Source of the DNA: Procambarus clarkii
Taxonomy: Eukaryota; Arthropoda; Malacostraca; Decapoda; Cambaridae
Assembly (NCBI RefSeq): GCF_040958095.1
Contig: NC_091185.1
Coordinates: 15,860,926-15,924,925, forward strand
Length of the DNA stretch: 64,000 bases
Direction of reading: 5' to 3'
In this document: one piece after another, positions 50,380-62,675 of the stretch
Numbering within the stretch: the first letter of the stretch is position 1
How the letters are laid out: every line of letters starts with the position of its first letter
Program-made: the position numbers and the translations under genes
The notes under the pieces: model-generated
Told to the model about the DNA's origin: nothing
The model's input: the letters and a program-made list of their open reading frames with translations, nothing else
Databases searched by the model: none

Positions 50380-50642
50380 TGATCACTGGTCTCCCATTTG
50401 GTCCTCATTGCTTTATCTTACTATTATTGAATGTCAATAACCGTATTATGCAATTTCAATTTCTTCTATTGCTTTCTTTATTACGCACCCCATACCCATC
50501 CCGTGGGCCGTGGTGTAAAGGATTACAGAGGCACATAATCGGTTCAGGACCTGAACCCTCTAGTTCGTTTAGCTAAGCAAATAACAATGTTTGACGCTAG
50601 TTACAAAATTATTAATGTTGTATACACATGTACACACACACT

Positions 50643-50762
<120 letters not shown>

Positions 50763-50856
50763 TATATGAATATGAGAATGAAAACTCACCCATATATATA
50801 TATATCTATATATATGTATATATATACATATATGAATATGAGAATGAAAACTCACA

Positions 50857-50888
50857 CCCCAGGACTATATTCGCATATAGTCCTGGGG
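50857..50888. other. Perfect 14-bp hairpin
   Basis: CCCCAGGACTATAT, loop TCGC, ATATAGTCCTGGGG. It lies between the TA tract and the MITE at 50919. Confidence 0.85.
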
Positions 50889-50918
50889 ACCATTCAGGCT
50901 TGTTCGCATATACATATA

Positions 50919-51305
50919 TGTCGTACCTAGTAGCAAGAACTCACTTCTCAGCCTACAATGCAAGGCCCGATTTGCCTAATAAGCCAAGTTTTCATGAATT
51001 AATATATTTTCTATAATTTTTTTCTTATGAAATGATAAAGCTACCCATTTCATTATGTAAGAGGTCAATTTTGTTTTATTGGAGTTAAAATTAACGTAGA
51101 TATATGACCGAACCTAACCAACCCTACCTAACCTAACCTAACCTATCTTTATAGGTTAGGTTAGGTTAGGTAGCCGAAAAAGTTAGGTTAGGTTAGGTTA
51201 GGTAGGTTAGGTAGTTGAAAAGCAATTAATTCATGAAAACTTTGATTATTAGGCAAATCGGGCCTTGCATAGTAGGCTGAGAAGTGAGTTCTGGCTACTA
51301 GGTAC

Positions 51306-51309
<4 letters not shown>
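50919..51309. mobile_element. Foldback MITE with telomere-like core
   Basis: About 85-bp inverted ends: TGTCGTACCTAGTAGC at the left and GCTACTAGGTACGACA at the right, continuing with few mismatches to the AATTAAT words at 51002 and 51226. TA flanks on both sides, inside TA microsatellites. The centre (51110-51215) holds opposed runs of CCTAA and TTAGG, the arthropod telomere pentamer. No coding capacity. Confidence 0.85.

Positions 51310-51358
<49 letters not shown>
51310..51358. repeat. (TA)n microsatellite
   Basis: Pure TA directly after the MITE's right end. Confidence 0.95.
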
Positions 51359-51363
<5 letters not shown>

Positions 51364-51884
51364 TACCAGTATAATCTAATAATATATACTGGTCTAATAA
51401 AATAATTAGACCAGTTAATACTCTCACTCGTTGTGTTAGGATATGTTAGCTTGATAAAACTGACTGTTCATTGTTGAGAAATGTGTTAACAAACAATATA
51501 TCTGACTTATCAAGACTGTAGCTTGCTTAGCAAAAGGAACTTTTTTTAAATTTGGGTTCAGTTTAACTACCGCTCAAGGGATGAGTAATTGGGGCATAAT
51601 AAAGGAACTAAGCTGATAAAATGAAAGATGGGAAAACAACATTAGAAAGATAAACTCGAGAGACGTTTTCATGTTAACCCGAAAATTATTTGAGGAGCAA
51701 GACAGACTGCGGGTCAAGCAATTGGTCTTTATGCTATCGTGATGGGGGATCAGCCATTACACGTGTTAATGACTCTTGTATAGTTGTGTAGTTAAGGACA
51801 TCAGGGTAAAGGGGTAATGGGCATTGTGGTTGATTGTTCTACCTGGGAATCCTCCACTGTTTTATATCTTATGTATGTATGTAT
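51359..51884. other. No gene recognised
   Basis: Unique AT-rich sequence without supported features. Confidence 0.55.
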
Positions 51885-52128
51885 GTACTAACCTAGTTGT
51901 GGTTGCAAGGGTTGAACTTTGGCTCTTTGGTCCCGCCACTTGAATACATACACTTTCCATACACTTGAAACTGTGTATGGAATCAGCCTCCACCACATTA
52001 CTGCCTAAAGCATTCCATTTATTAACTACTCTGACACTGAAAAGTTCTTTCTATAATCTCTCTGTGGCTCATTTGGGTACTCAGCTTCCACCTGTGTCCC
52101 CTTGTGCGTGTACCACATGTGTTAAATA
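51885..52128 (-). mobile_element. LINE 3' fragment, same family as 38040-39545
   Basis: Reads like 38045-38330: TTGAACTTTGGCTCTTTGG, ACACTTGAAACTGTGTATGG, TCAGCCTCCACCACATTACT. The minus-strand translation is the extreme C-terminus of that LINE protein (LFNTCGTRTRGHRWKLS). It runs into the ATGT repeat. Confidence 0.8.
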
Positions 52129-53105
<977 letters not shown>

Positions 53106-53937
53106 GGGAGATGTATGAGGGGAAATGTTTGCGGAAGATGGAGAAGGGGTATTTAGAACGGTAAGTTAGAGAGGGGGCAACTAAGGCCCATCATTGAAAA
53201 ACAAATGAGCATCATTGCAATAGCAGGAGCCACGCACATCTTTAGCCTGCGTTGTTGAGACATTGTCAATTAAGCGGTGTCCAATAGCAGTATCTTCGGT
53301 ATTTAAGCGTTACCTTAAAAAATACTGGAAATATTGAAAGCTATTAATCCAGATATTAATCCCCTTGTGCAACGCACACAAGAGGCAACAGCTTCTAGCT
53401 CTACAAGCCGCAATATAAAATAGAGAATAGGCGATTGTTTTCACTCACAGTGTAATAAACCCACGGACCCACCCACCCGCTGAAGCCGTAAATGCCAAGA
53501 CATTACTTCCGTTTAAAATTAAGCCGGAATAATCCTCAGGTATGTGGAGGATGTGGGAGGCCTTTGATCAACCACCGACTTCCTGCCCCGTCGACGGGGC
53601 CATCAGCCCTCAGTGTGCCCTCAGCCAAAATAATGTGAAACATGTATGTGGGTGTATTAAATATTTTAATTTATTATTTCCAAGATTTAGCTGTTAGCTC
53701 TTGGACCCCGCCTTTCTAAGCGTCGGTTGTCTAATGTACCGACTCTCGGCCTCTTTTCCTCCATCATATCTAAACAACATATATTTTTATCTAACACACT
53801 CACACATCCCCAAGATGCAGCCTTTAGCAGCTTCCTGACTTTCAGGTTCCTATTTACTGCAAGGTGAATAGAGGCATTAGTGTGTGTATGTTTGTGTCTG
53901 TGTCTGTGTGTGTGTGTGTGTACGTGTGTGTGTTTGT
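53106..53937. other. No gene recognised; short GT tract
   Basis: Unique sequence. A (GT)n-like tract at 53880-53942 leads into the LINE terminus. A minus-strand open frame of 102 codons over it has no motif beyond the CA repeat. Confidence 0.5.
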
Positions 53938-54342
53938 GTGTATACTCACCTAGTTGTGGTTGCGGGGGGGTTGAGCTCTGGCTCTTTGGTCCCACCTCTC
54001 AACTGGCAATCAACTGATGTACAGATTCCTGAGCCTACTGGGCTCTATCATATCTGCATTTGAAACTGTGTATGGAGTCAGCCTCCACCACATCACTGCC
54101 TAATGCATTCCATCTATTAACTACTCTGACACTGAAAAAGTTCTTTCTAACATCCTAGTGGTTCATTTGGGTACTAAGTTTCCACCTGTGTCCCCTTGTT
54201 CGCCTACCACCCGTGTTAAACAGTTTATCTTTATGTACCCTATCAATTGCATTTCTCGCAGCCTGTCCTCGTAACTCATGCCTCTTAGTCCTGGGACTAG
54301 CCTATTGGCATACCACTAAACTTTTTCAAGCTTCGTCTTGTG

Positions 54343-54343
<1 letters not shown>
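53938..54343 (-). mobile_element. LINE 3' fragment, same family as 38040-39545
   Basis: Opens with ATACTCACCTAGTTGTGGTT, the family's terminus, and follows 38045-38520 closely (GAGCTCTGGCTCTTTGGTCC, CTGTGTATGGAGTCAGCC, CTTTTTCAAGCTTCG). Cut at the poly-T tract. Confidence 0.85.

Positions 54344-54373
<30 letters not shown>
54344..54373. repeat. Poly-T tract
   Basis: About 30 T; on the minus strand this is a poly-A, so it may be the tail of the minus-strand LINE fragment at 54375-54840 inserted here. Confidence 0.9.
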
Positions 54374-54374
<1 letters not shown>

Positions 54375-54840
54375 AGATATATACAAGAGTTGTTATATTC
54401 TTGTACAGCCTAGTACTAAGTATATGGTGTTTGGCTAGATAAGAGTAAAACTGCTTGTAGATTAGTTTTTCAAAAAATGTTGACAAGTTAGGCAGGATTG
54501 ATATAGGTCTGTAGTTGTTAACATCTGTGAGATCACCACATTTGTGTACAGGGGTAACTCGCTTTTTTTAGGATAACTGGAAAGGTTTGGAGTTCAAGTG
54601 ACCTGTTGAAGAGCATGAGAATTCTTTGGAGACAATTCCTAACCTATACTTCTTCTCAAGGTCATGTTTTTTATTAATGGGTTTAAGTATTCCCTTTGTA
54701 AGCAAGGGATTGTTAAGCCTTTTGGTTATGCTTACAAAAAAGTCACAGGACAGACATTATCAGCAGCAGTTATAAAATTGTCAATAGCAGTTTCATTGTG
54801 CAGCCTAAAACTTAACTCCCTTGACTCTAGAGGTATATAT
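54375..54840 (-). mobile_element. LINE reverse-transcriptase N-terminal fragment
   Basis: Minus strand: ARVTPVHKCGDLTDVNNYRP with ISILPNLSTFFEKLIYKQF is the start of a LINE reverse transcriptase palm (about 54450-54570). Upstream part (54600-54840) has coding-like words with frameshifts. Confidence 0.75.
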
Positions 54841-55147
54841 ATTAGGTTTAGGTTAGGTTTTTTTAATTAAACCAGCCAGGATGAGTGAAGCCATGAAGGG
54901 CGTTTTTATTAATTAAAACACCCAAATGTTGGGTGCTTCAGGTGTTGTTCCTCTTGGATGATCTTGTACCTCTCTGTCTCACACCTGTAAGAATGAGTGA
55001 TATGGTTAAGGGGGAAACAAAGTGCAGGCAAGGCAATGGAGGCCAGTAGTAATCTTAGGGCTAGGATAATTAGAAATTAGAGAAATTAAGTAAGAGAAAT
55101 TAGCAAGAGAAATCAGGTAAAATTTATTATACTTAACTTTTGTATCA
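54841..55147 (-). other. Candidate 3' UTR of the right gene copy
   Basis: Non-coding sequence downstream (minus) of the candidate stop codon. It holds a TTAGG-like run (54841-54858) and GTGTTTTAATTAATAAAA-type AT palindromes. The only assignable element is the AATAAA at 55123-55128. Confidence 0.4.
55123..55128 (-). terminator. Candidate polyadenylation signal
   Basis: TTTATT on the plus strand is AATAAA on the minus strand, 20 bp after the stop codon at 55148-55150 of the right gene copy. The distance is short but acceptable. Confidence 0.45.
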
Positions 55148-55814
55148 TCAGTTTAGTAGTAAATCTTCATCTTCATCATCATCATCTTCACTGTCACAAA
55201 GCTCCAGGTAGGGCTCGGAAACATCAACATCCTCTTCCTGGTATCCAAATAAACGCTTTGCATCACTCAGCTTGTCAGAACACAACTTTTGCCCTTGCTT
55301 CAAAAGAGCCAAGATTCCACTCTTATTTTTGGTTGATAGGTGCTTCTCTTCAATAGTGTACTTGTTAGGATCCTGTAATATATAGACTATTTAATGGGGT
55401 TTAAGACATTTACAAATTTCCATTTCTATTGTTTGTCCTTTTTTACCTGTTTCCTCAGGTATTTTAAAATTCCCATTCCGTTGTTACTACACTGTTTTCC
55501 TGGTGTAGTTCCCTGTGGTTCAAATTTTACTACTTGTACTTCTTGCTGTTTCTGAATGATTGCTAATGGTAGCCCTTGTTGCACCTGCGGAACTTTTTGT
55601 AAATGTTCCACCTGCGGAACTTTTTGTACTTGTTGAATTTCTTGCACCTGCGGTACTTTTTGGACTTTATGCACCTGCTGCACTTGTAGCTCGTCAGGAT
55701 TTTTTTCCAAGGCATTATCGCTATCACCTTCTGATCCTAATGTAAGTTTATCTGCATCAAGCTTCCTTGTGCGTGCTGGAAAAAAAATAAAAATAAAAAA
55801 TAAAAAATTTTGAA

Positions 55815-56379
55815 ATGGAAGATCCTGTGTAACAAATTTAATCAGTTACTATGATCGAGCCGCAGAAATTTTACAGGAAAGATATGGTTGGGTTGACTGC
55901 ATCTATCTGGACCTAAAAGAGGCATTCAACAGAATTCCACATAAGAGTTTGTTCTGGAAACTGGAACATATTGGAGGGGTGACAGGTAAGCTTCTAACAT
56001 GGATTAAAAAATTTCAAACTGATAGAAAAATGAGGGCAGTAATCAGAGGCAATGTATTGGACTGGAGAAATGTCACGAGTGGAGTACCACAGGGTTTAGT
56101 TCTGGCATTCATGGATAAATAATAAATAAATTGTTCATGATTTTTTTAGACAAAAGCTAGAATATGCAGCAGTTGTATGGTGCCCATATCTTAAGAAGTA
56201 CATGTACAAACTTGAAATGATACAAAGACGTCATGGGGGCCCCAGCACACTGGTTTGCTAAAGGGCCCTTAATGCTGTCGAGACCTTATGGGCCCTTGGA
56301 CCCATTACGTTAAGACATAGTGCTGTATTGGGCCACACACTTTTTGCCATATACATCAATGACAGAGATGATTGAATTG

Positions 56380-56443
<64 letters not shown>

Positions 56444-57035
56444 TCTTTGATATCCCCAGAGTCAAAGTTATTCTGTGTAAATACACTATGCAAATAAAGG
56501 GACCTTGTCTATGGAACTCACTCGCTAACAAATTTAAAAACTGTCCAACTTCTGCCATTTTAAAAAATAAAACCAAAAAGTACCTAAATTTTTTCTTGAT
56601 AGTTTCCTAACTAGTGTATTAAACTCGCACTGTATCTTATGAAATCCAATGCCAGAATATATGTGCCTAAACCATACAACTTTTCCATTGTAATCATTGC
56701 TATCACCTTATATCATGATTGTTATATTGAATGCATATCTTACTATATTATACCTTGAAATATTCCTCAAATTATGCTACAATTTATATGTTGATAACCC
56801 TCAAATTTTACTTTAATGTACATAGTAATCTTTGTGATACTTTCTTACAATGTACCAGCCAATTTTTTTCCATTTAAGCTTTAAATTGCCTATTTAAAAT
56901 TATCTGTTAGATTAAGGACCTGCCCAAAACACTATGTGTGCTAGTGGCTTTACAAGAATGTAAAAACATCAATGCTATGTACTCTCATAATCCCAGTGTG
57001 CTAACTTGTATATAAATAAATAAACAAATAGTATG
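55815..57035 (+). mobile_element. LINE with internal deletion, in intron 2 of the right gene copy
   Basis: Mirror of 43990-45210. The order on the plus strand is reverse transcriptase palm (GWVDCIYLDLKEAFNRIPH), VTSGVPQGLVL, a jump to KLEYAAVVWCPYL, and IKGPCLWNSLANKF. Contains a (TA)n tract at 56384-56440. Confidence 0.8.
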
Positions 57036-57650
57036 TAAGTACTGTACAGCATTATTCATGTTGATTCTATACCTTATCAAGCAAGTTCAGCATTAGAAGA
57101 ATACAAATGAATACAACAGATGTAGACAAACTTCAATACCTGATTTTCAATCCTTCGTAGAACCCGGCTTGCTGTATTTCGTTCTAAAGCCTTCTTGCCT
57201 TTAAGTAGAAAACGGGCTTCCTCTTCTTTCTTCATTAATTCTCTACTGTTTCGGAAGTCACACTGGCAGAACTTGCAAACATTGCTTCGGACATGCACAC
57301 ATTGTTTGCAGTTTGTGCATCTCCTCAAGAATTTTCCCTGAAGACCTGAAGGAAATAGTTTCTAATAAAATACTTATATTCAAATGACCTATGCTGCAAA
57401 AATTATAAGTTAAATTGTTGTTAAAATGTACTACAGTAATTAAATATATTATTTAAATTATGAAATAATCTACATTAACACTAGTGAGAGCAATGTTAAA
57501 AATTTTAGGACTGCATCTGGAAATAACTTTAATTTTGGATGTGATTAACCATGCTGTAACTCGTATAACAAAACTGAGAGGAGTTGAATCCAACAGCCTG
57601 ATTGACCAGGCTGTTAATTTCAAGCGAATACTATATTATTGGAAGAAAAA

Positions 57651-57654
<4 letters not shown>

Positions 57655-57715
<61 letters not shown>

Positions 57716-57911
57716 CAATATTGTAACTTTTTTTGTGTAATGACGTTTTCAAATAAAGTTAGATAAATATACACACATACCAAAAGAATAAGGGTGGTAG
57801 GAGAAGAAAATATGAAAGTGTTCAGTGAGGATCCACAAGGTCTTCTCTGAGTACTCTTTATTTTCTTCTCTGAGGCTATGGGTCCCTACACTTGCACCAG
57901 AGGTGGTACCC

Positions 57912-58000
<89 letters not shown>
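57655..58000. repeat. (TA)n tracts flanking unique sequence, right arm
   Basis: TA tracts at 57655-57714 and 57916-58000, counterparts of 43300-43366 and 43056-43100. Confidence 0.9.
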
Positions 58001-58002
<2 letters not shown>

Positions 58003-58162
58003 CAATGTCAGACCACGAAGGAAAAATGAAACAGGAAATTTCCTTAAGTACTTTCGTATATTAAATACATCTTCAGAAGGTCCATCTGAAGATGTATTTA
58101 ATATACGAAAGTACTTAAGGAAATTTCCTGTTTCATTTTTCCTTCGTGGTCTGACATTGTCA
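58000..58162. mobile_element. Perfect foldback element (78-bp arms)
   Basis: Arms 58000-58077 and 58085-58162 are exact reverse complements around a seven-base loop. Begins TGACAATGTCAGACC. Sits within TA repeats, so a TA target is likely. Absent from the left arm. Confidence 0.9.
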
Positions 58163-58194
58163 CATTCTTAATCACGTGTTTATTTTCGTGATAT

Positions 58195-58207
<13 letters not shown>

Positions 58208-58288
<81 letters not shown>
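58208..58288. repeat. (TA)n with (CA)n lead, right arm
   Basis: ACACACACAC followed by TA repeats; part of the right-arm-specific sequence. Confidence 0.9.
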
Positions 58289-58292
<4 letters not shown>

Positions 58293-58299
58293 GACAGTG

Positions 58300-58866
58300 T
58301 CAGATTCACCACCACCATCAAACACCACCAGCACCATACACCACCAGCATCATACACCAACAGCACCATACACCACCAGCATCATACACCACCAGCATCA
58401 TACACCACCAGCATCATACACCACCAGCATCATACACCATCAGCATCATACATCACCAGCATCATACACCATCAGCATAATACACCACCAGCATCATACA
58501 CCATACACCACCAGCACCATACACCACCAGCACCATACACCACCAGCATCATACACCACCAGCACCATACACCACCAGCATCATACACCACCAGCACCAT
58601 ACACCATCAGCATCATACACCATCAGCATCATACACCATCAGCATCATACACCATCAGCATCATACACCATCAGCATCATACTCCACCAGAATCATACAC
58701 CACCAGCATCATACACCACCAGCACCATACACCAGCATCATACACCAACAGCATCATACACCATCAGCATCATACACCATCAGCATCATACACCATCAGC
58801 ATCATACACCATCAGCATCATACTCCACCAGCACCATACACCACCAGCACCATACACCACCACCAT
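58300..58866 (-). repeat. 15-bp minisatellite, right arm
   Basis: Mirror of 42466-43040 with unit changes. Open frames of up to 247 codons here are repeat translations. Confidence 0.93.
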
Positions 58867-59469
58867 GTCAAATGGACAGTGTTAACAAAATTATTCCCAC
58901 ATACTCCGTCACTATGTGATGGAGTACACATAGAACAGGGGACTGTAACAAATGTTCTAGCATAAAACTTTGTACAGTTTAGTAATTCCTTAACATTTGA
59001 TGTACTAGGTAGATCCATGTTTGGTGAAGTTTTATAGCTGGAGCTGGAAGATCCTGTCGAGATGACTTCTTCAAAGAGAATAGCTTCAACACATTGTGTC
59101 TTGAGTCTTCCAGTACTTGGCCTACAGTTACCAGATCTGATTTACAGAAACTAGTGAACTATGGAGATAAGATTGTTAATAATATACTTTTTTTGAGATT
59201 CATATGACTTGCAGCTTAAAAACCAACCTTATTTTAAAATAGTACACTAAAGTACATAGCAAATTGCGAAATTCGTAGTTTTTTAACTACTTTAAAGCTA
59301 AATTCTCAAGCTTTGAAAATAAGCACAATTTGCTATTTTAAGCGGAATCTGGCAACTCTGATTTAGCATGTAAACATTGACTTGCATTCACAATGTAGTT
59401 ATTTATTTTTCAACAATTTAAAACGAGTTATGAAAATACACACATTGGTACATTATTGCAAAGGCACTA

Positions 59470-59575
<106 letters not shown>

Positions 59576-59644
59576 TGTTGCAAGTCGAGCAACAAATATT
59601 TTACATTGAACAACAAATGAGATTGGAAAAGCAGTATTGCCAAA

Positions 59645-60612
59645 ATAGACCCCAGACACACCCTGTGGGTAGTAATGGACCCCCATACCGACCCTATGAG
59701 GGGTAGTGGACCCCATAATAACACTATGGGCGATAGTGGACACTATACAAACACTATGGGCGGTAGTTGACTTCATAGAGACCCTGTGGGCGGTAAGGGA
59801 CCCCCTATCGACCCTGTGGGCGGCAGTGGACCCCCTATCGATCCTGTGGGCGGCAGTGGACCCCCTACCGACCCTGTGGGCGGCAGTGGACCCCTACCGA
59901 ACGTGTGGGCGGCAGTGGACCCCCTACCGACCCTGTGGGCGGCAGTGGACCCCCTATCGATCCTGTGGGCGGTAGTAGACCCCCCCCCATATCGACCCTG
60001 TGGGCGGCAGTGGACCCCCTATCGATCCTGTGGGCGGCAGTGGACCCCCTACCGACCCAGTGGGTGGCAATGGACCCCCTGCCGACCCTGTGGGCGGTAG
60101 TGGACCCCTACCGACCCTGTGGACGGTAGTTGACTTCATAGCGACCCTGTGGGCGGTAGTGGACCCCATACCGACCCTGTGGGTGGCGGTGGACCCCATA
60201 CCGACTCTGTGGGCGGCAGTGAACCCTATATACTAATCCTGTGGGCGATACTGTACCCTATAGTCATCCTGTGGGGGCAATGGATGCCATACATATCCAG
60301 TGGGTGTTATTGTACCCCATACTTATTCTGTGGGTGGTTGGAGCCCCATACCCATCCTGTGGGTTATAGTGGACCCCATACTCATCCTGTGGGTGGTATT
60401 GGACCCCATACCTATCCTGTGGGTGGTTGTGAGCCCATACCCATCCTGTCGGTGGTAGTGGACGCAATACACATCCAGTGGATGGTATTGGATCCCATAC
60501 CCTTCCTGTGGGTGGAAGTGATCCCCATACCATTCCTGTGGGTGGATGTGACCCCCATACTCATCCTGCGGGTGTTATTGGACCCCTTACCCACCTAACA
60601 GGTGGTAGTGGA
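59645..60612 (-). repeat. 30-bp minisatellite, right arm
   Basis: Mirror of 40722-41690, with a few substitutions and an expanded C run near 59972. Confidence 0.92.
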
Positions 60613-61957
60613 CCCTATACTAATCCTATAGTTTCCAATAATCCACACCATACCATCCTGTTTGCAGTAGTTTACCCTATATACATTCCAACATAACATC
60701 GTTTTCTGTTAGCGTTCCTACAAAACATTCTTTAAAGATTTCTAAAGCACAAACTATGGTATATAATATTGATTGGTGAAGCACTTATTCTATGTAATAA
60801 TTTATTGTGCTTATTATAATTTACTAAGAACAACTAATATTTCTCAAAACAAAACTACGAGCCTTCAATAGGATGTAGCTGATCTGTAATATTATAAGAG
60901 CATGGACAATAGTAGGTGAATTTCACAACCCATGTGGGACCTGAAAACTACAATTTTCGTTATAATTGAACCAATCACGACTATTCAGCTATCTACGTTG
61001 ATGGACGAGTACTGTGAGACGTAAATTGGTACGTGAGGAAGAGTTTGAGCCTTGGTAAAAAAGTTAACTGGGAATATATCACATATGTACTAAATCACAT
61101 TCCACATATTGACTTTAAGCACTAGTCATATATGTACTGTCTTGTGTGAGAACGGGTTGTCCTACCACACCTAGACAGTCGGCTTGTTTGATGGAAAAGA
61201 CACAAGCAACCACCTGCAATTATCAGTTTAGAAGAGAGGCAAGATCACTTGACCCGACCTGACCTTTGCCACGCATGTGGACATTAACACGCTGCTGGTG
61301 GGACTTATGAAATGCTACAGGGCCGACAGCCTGGCGCCGCCAATATCCTGCGTGGACTCGCTCTATTTGTATGTGAAATATTAAATACAACTGGACACGT
61401 TCAATAGAAAACTAGATAGTTTTCTTCAAGAAGTGCCAGACCACCCGGGCTGTGGATGATATGCGGACCTGCAGGCCACTCCAATCAACAGTCTGTTGGA
61501 TTGGAGTGCTCTCACAATCTCACAAATCAAGCTCTCACAAATCAAGTCTTGCCCCGGGCGGGCTTTGGGAGTAGAAGAACTTCTAGAACCCCACCTAGGG
61601 ACCCTTTATGGTGTTACTTCTGTATAATTGATCTCATTGATTATTGATCAGAGTCATTGATATCTGAATATCATCTCAGATCAATGATGTCATTGATATC
61701 ATCTGATATCAATTATAACAGAATGAGATTCTGATTATGAATTTGAAAATCACTGACTTTTTTTTAATGAAACCTCACATTAATGTGATTTCTTCGTGCA
61801 TTTGAAGAGAAGCGTTGGGGGGTAGAACTCCTAGACTACAAGCCAGAGTGCATGGGGGGAGAGGGGGAGGGGGGGCGTCGTGTGAAATCCTGATTATGTG
61901 TCAGTGGAAGCCTCCTGAACCCTAGAGAATTTAGTTGAATCCCAGGTTGCAATGCTT

Positions 61958-62041
61958 TTGATGATGTAGTGGTGTGGTGGGCTAGGGGCCTATGCCTGGG
62001 AGTACCCAGCACATAGGTTCGAATCCTTATCATGACTCCTA
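61958..62041 (+). ncRNA. tRNA-like sequence (SINE head), copy 2
   Basis: Identical to 37322-37405; perfect B box GGTTCGAATCC. Confidence 0.5.
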
Positions 62042-62675
62042 CTGATTTTCTCAACATTGACACTACTACTACTAATAATAATAATAATAATATAATAATA
62101 ATAATAATGGAAACACTAACAATAATAAAGCTGTTAATGTGGGTGCCGTGCAAGTAACCTAGACTGTACATGCGTTTGACCACATTCCAGCTCTCTCCCT
62201 CACAAATCCACAAGCTAATTAAAGATGCATCACTTAACTACTAGTCAGGTGTTTCCTTTGCACGTGCAGGCCAGCTTCGAAACTGGTTTCTCGAAATGTT
62301 TCTAAATCATAGACGTCGTCTCGACAACAGGTTCGCAGTCAACACAGTCAGTCATACAATAATTCGAGTATCTTCTAGATCAATGGCTAATGACACAAAA
62401 TTACACATCATGTCAAGAATACCCTGAGAATTGTGGGAATATTGACATGAGGTTGAAGTAGGGTGGCGTGCCAGTGGGTTGGAATGTGGAATCAACTATT
62501 AACTCTTCTAATAGAATTCTAATAAAGGGCTACGAACATAGTATCCCATCTAAATTAGGAGGTCAAATAATAATGACGGACAATGGGTGACCATAGAACT
62601 AAAATCTTATTGAACATGAGAAAGGCAACCCGTCCTCTTACAAATAACGTCGCATTTCGCTCGTATGCGGTAAGC

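Larger units (their letters stand above)
55148..59018 (-). pseudogene. Multi-exon zinc-ribbon gene, right copy, with candidate terminal exon
   Basis: Exons mirror the left copy: 58994-59018, 57140-57345 and 55447-55775. A candidate fourth exon starts at 55374 after ATATATTACAG; it follows exon 3 in phase 0 and reads DPNKYTIEEKHLSTKNKS, then a GTGT dinucleotide forces a stop. Another frame, open from 55324, carries ILALLKQGQKLC and an acidic tail (LCDSEDDDDEDEDLLLN) to a TGA at 55148. Either a 2-bp frameshift or a different acceptor is involved. In exon 1 the donor reads TTAAGG where the left copy has GTAAGG. So this copy keeps the 3' end but has a damaged first donor. The zinc ribbon is as in the left copy. 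Confidence 0.5.
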
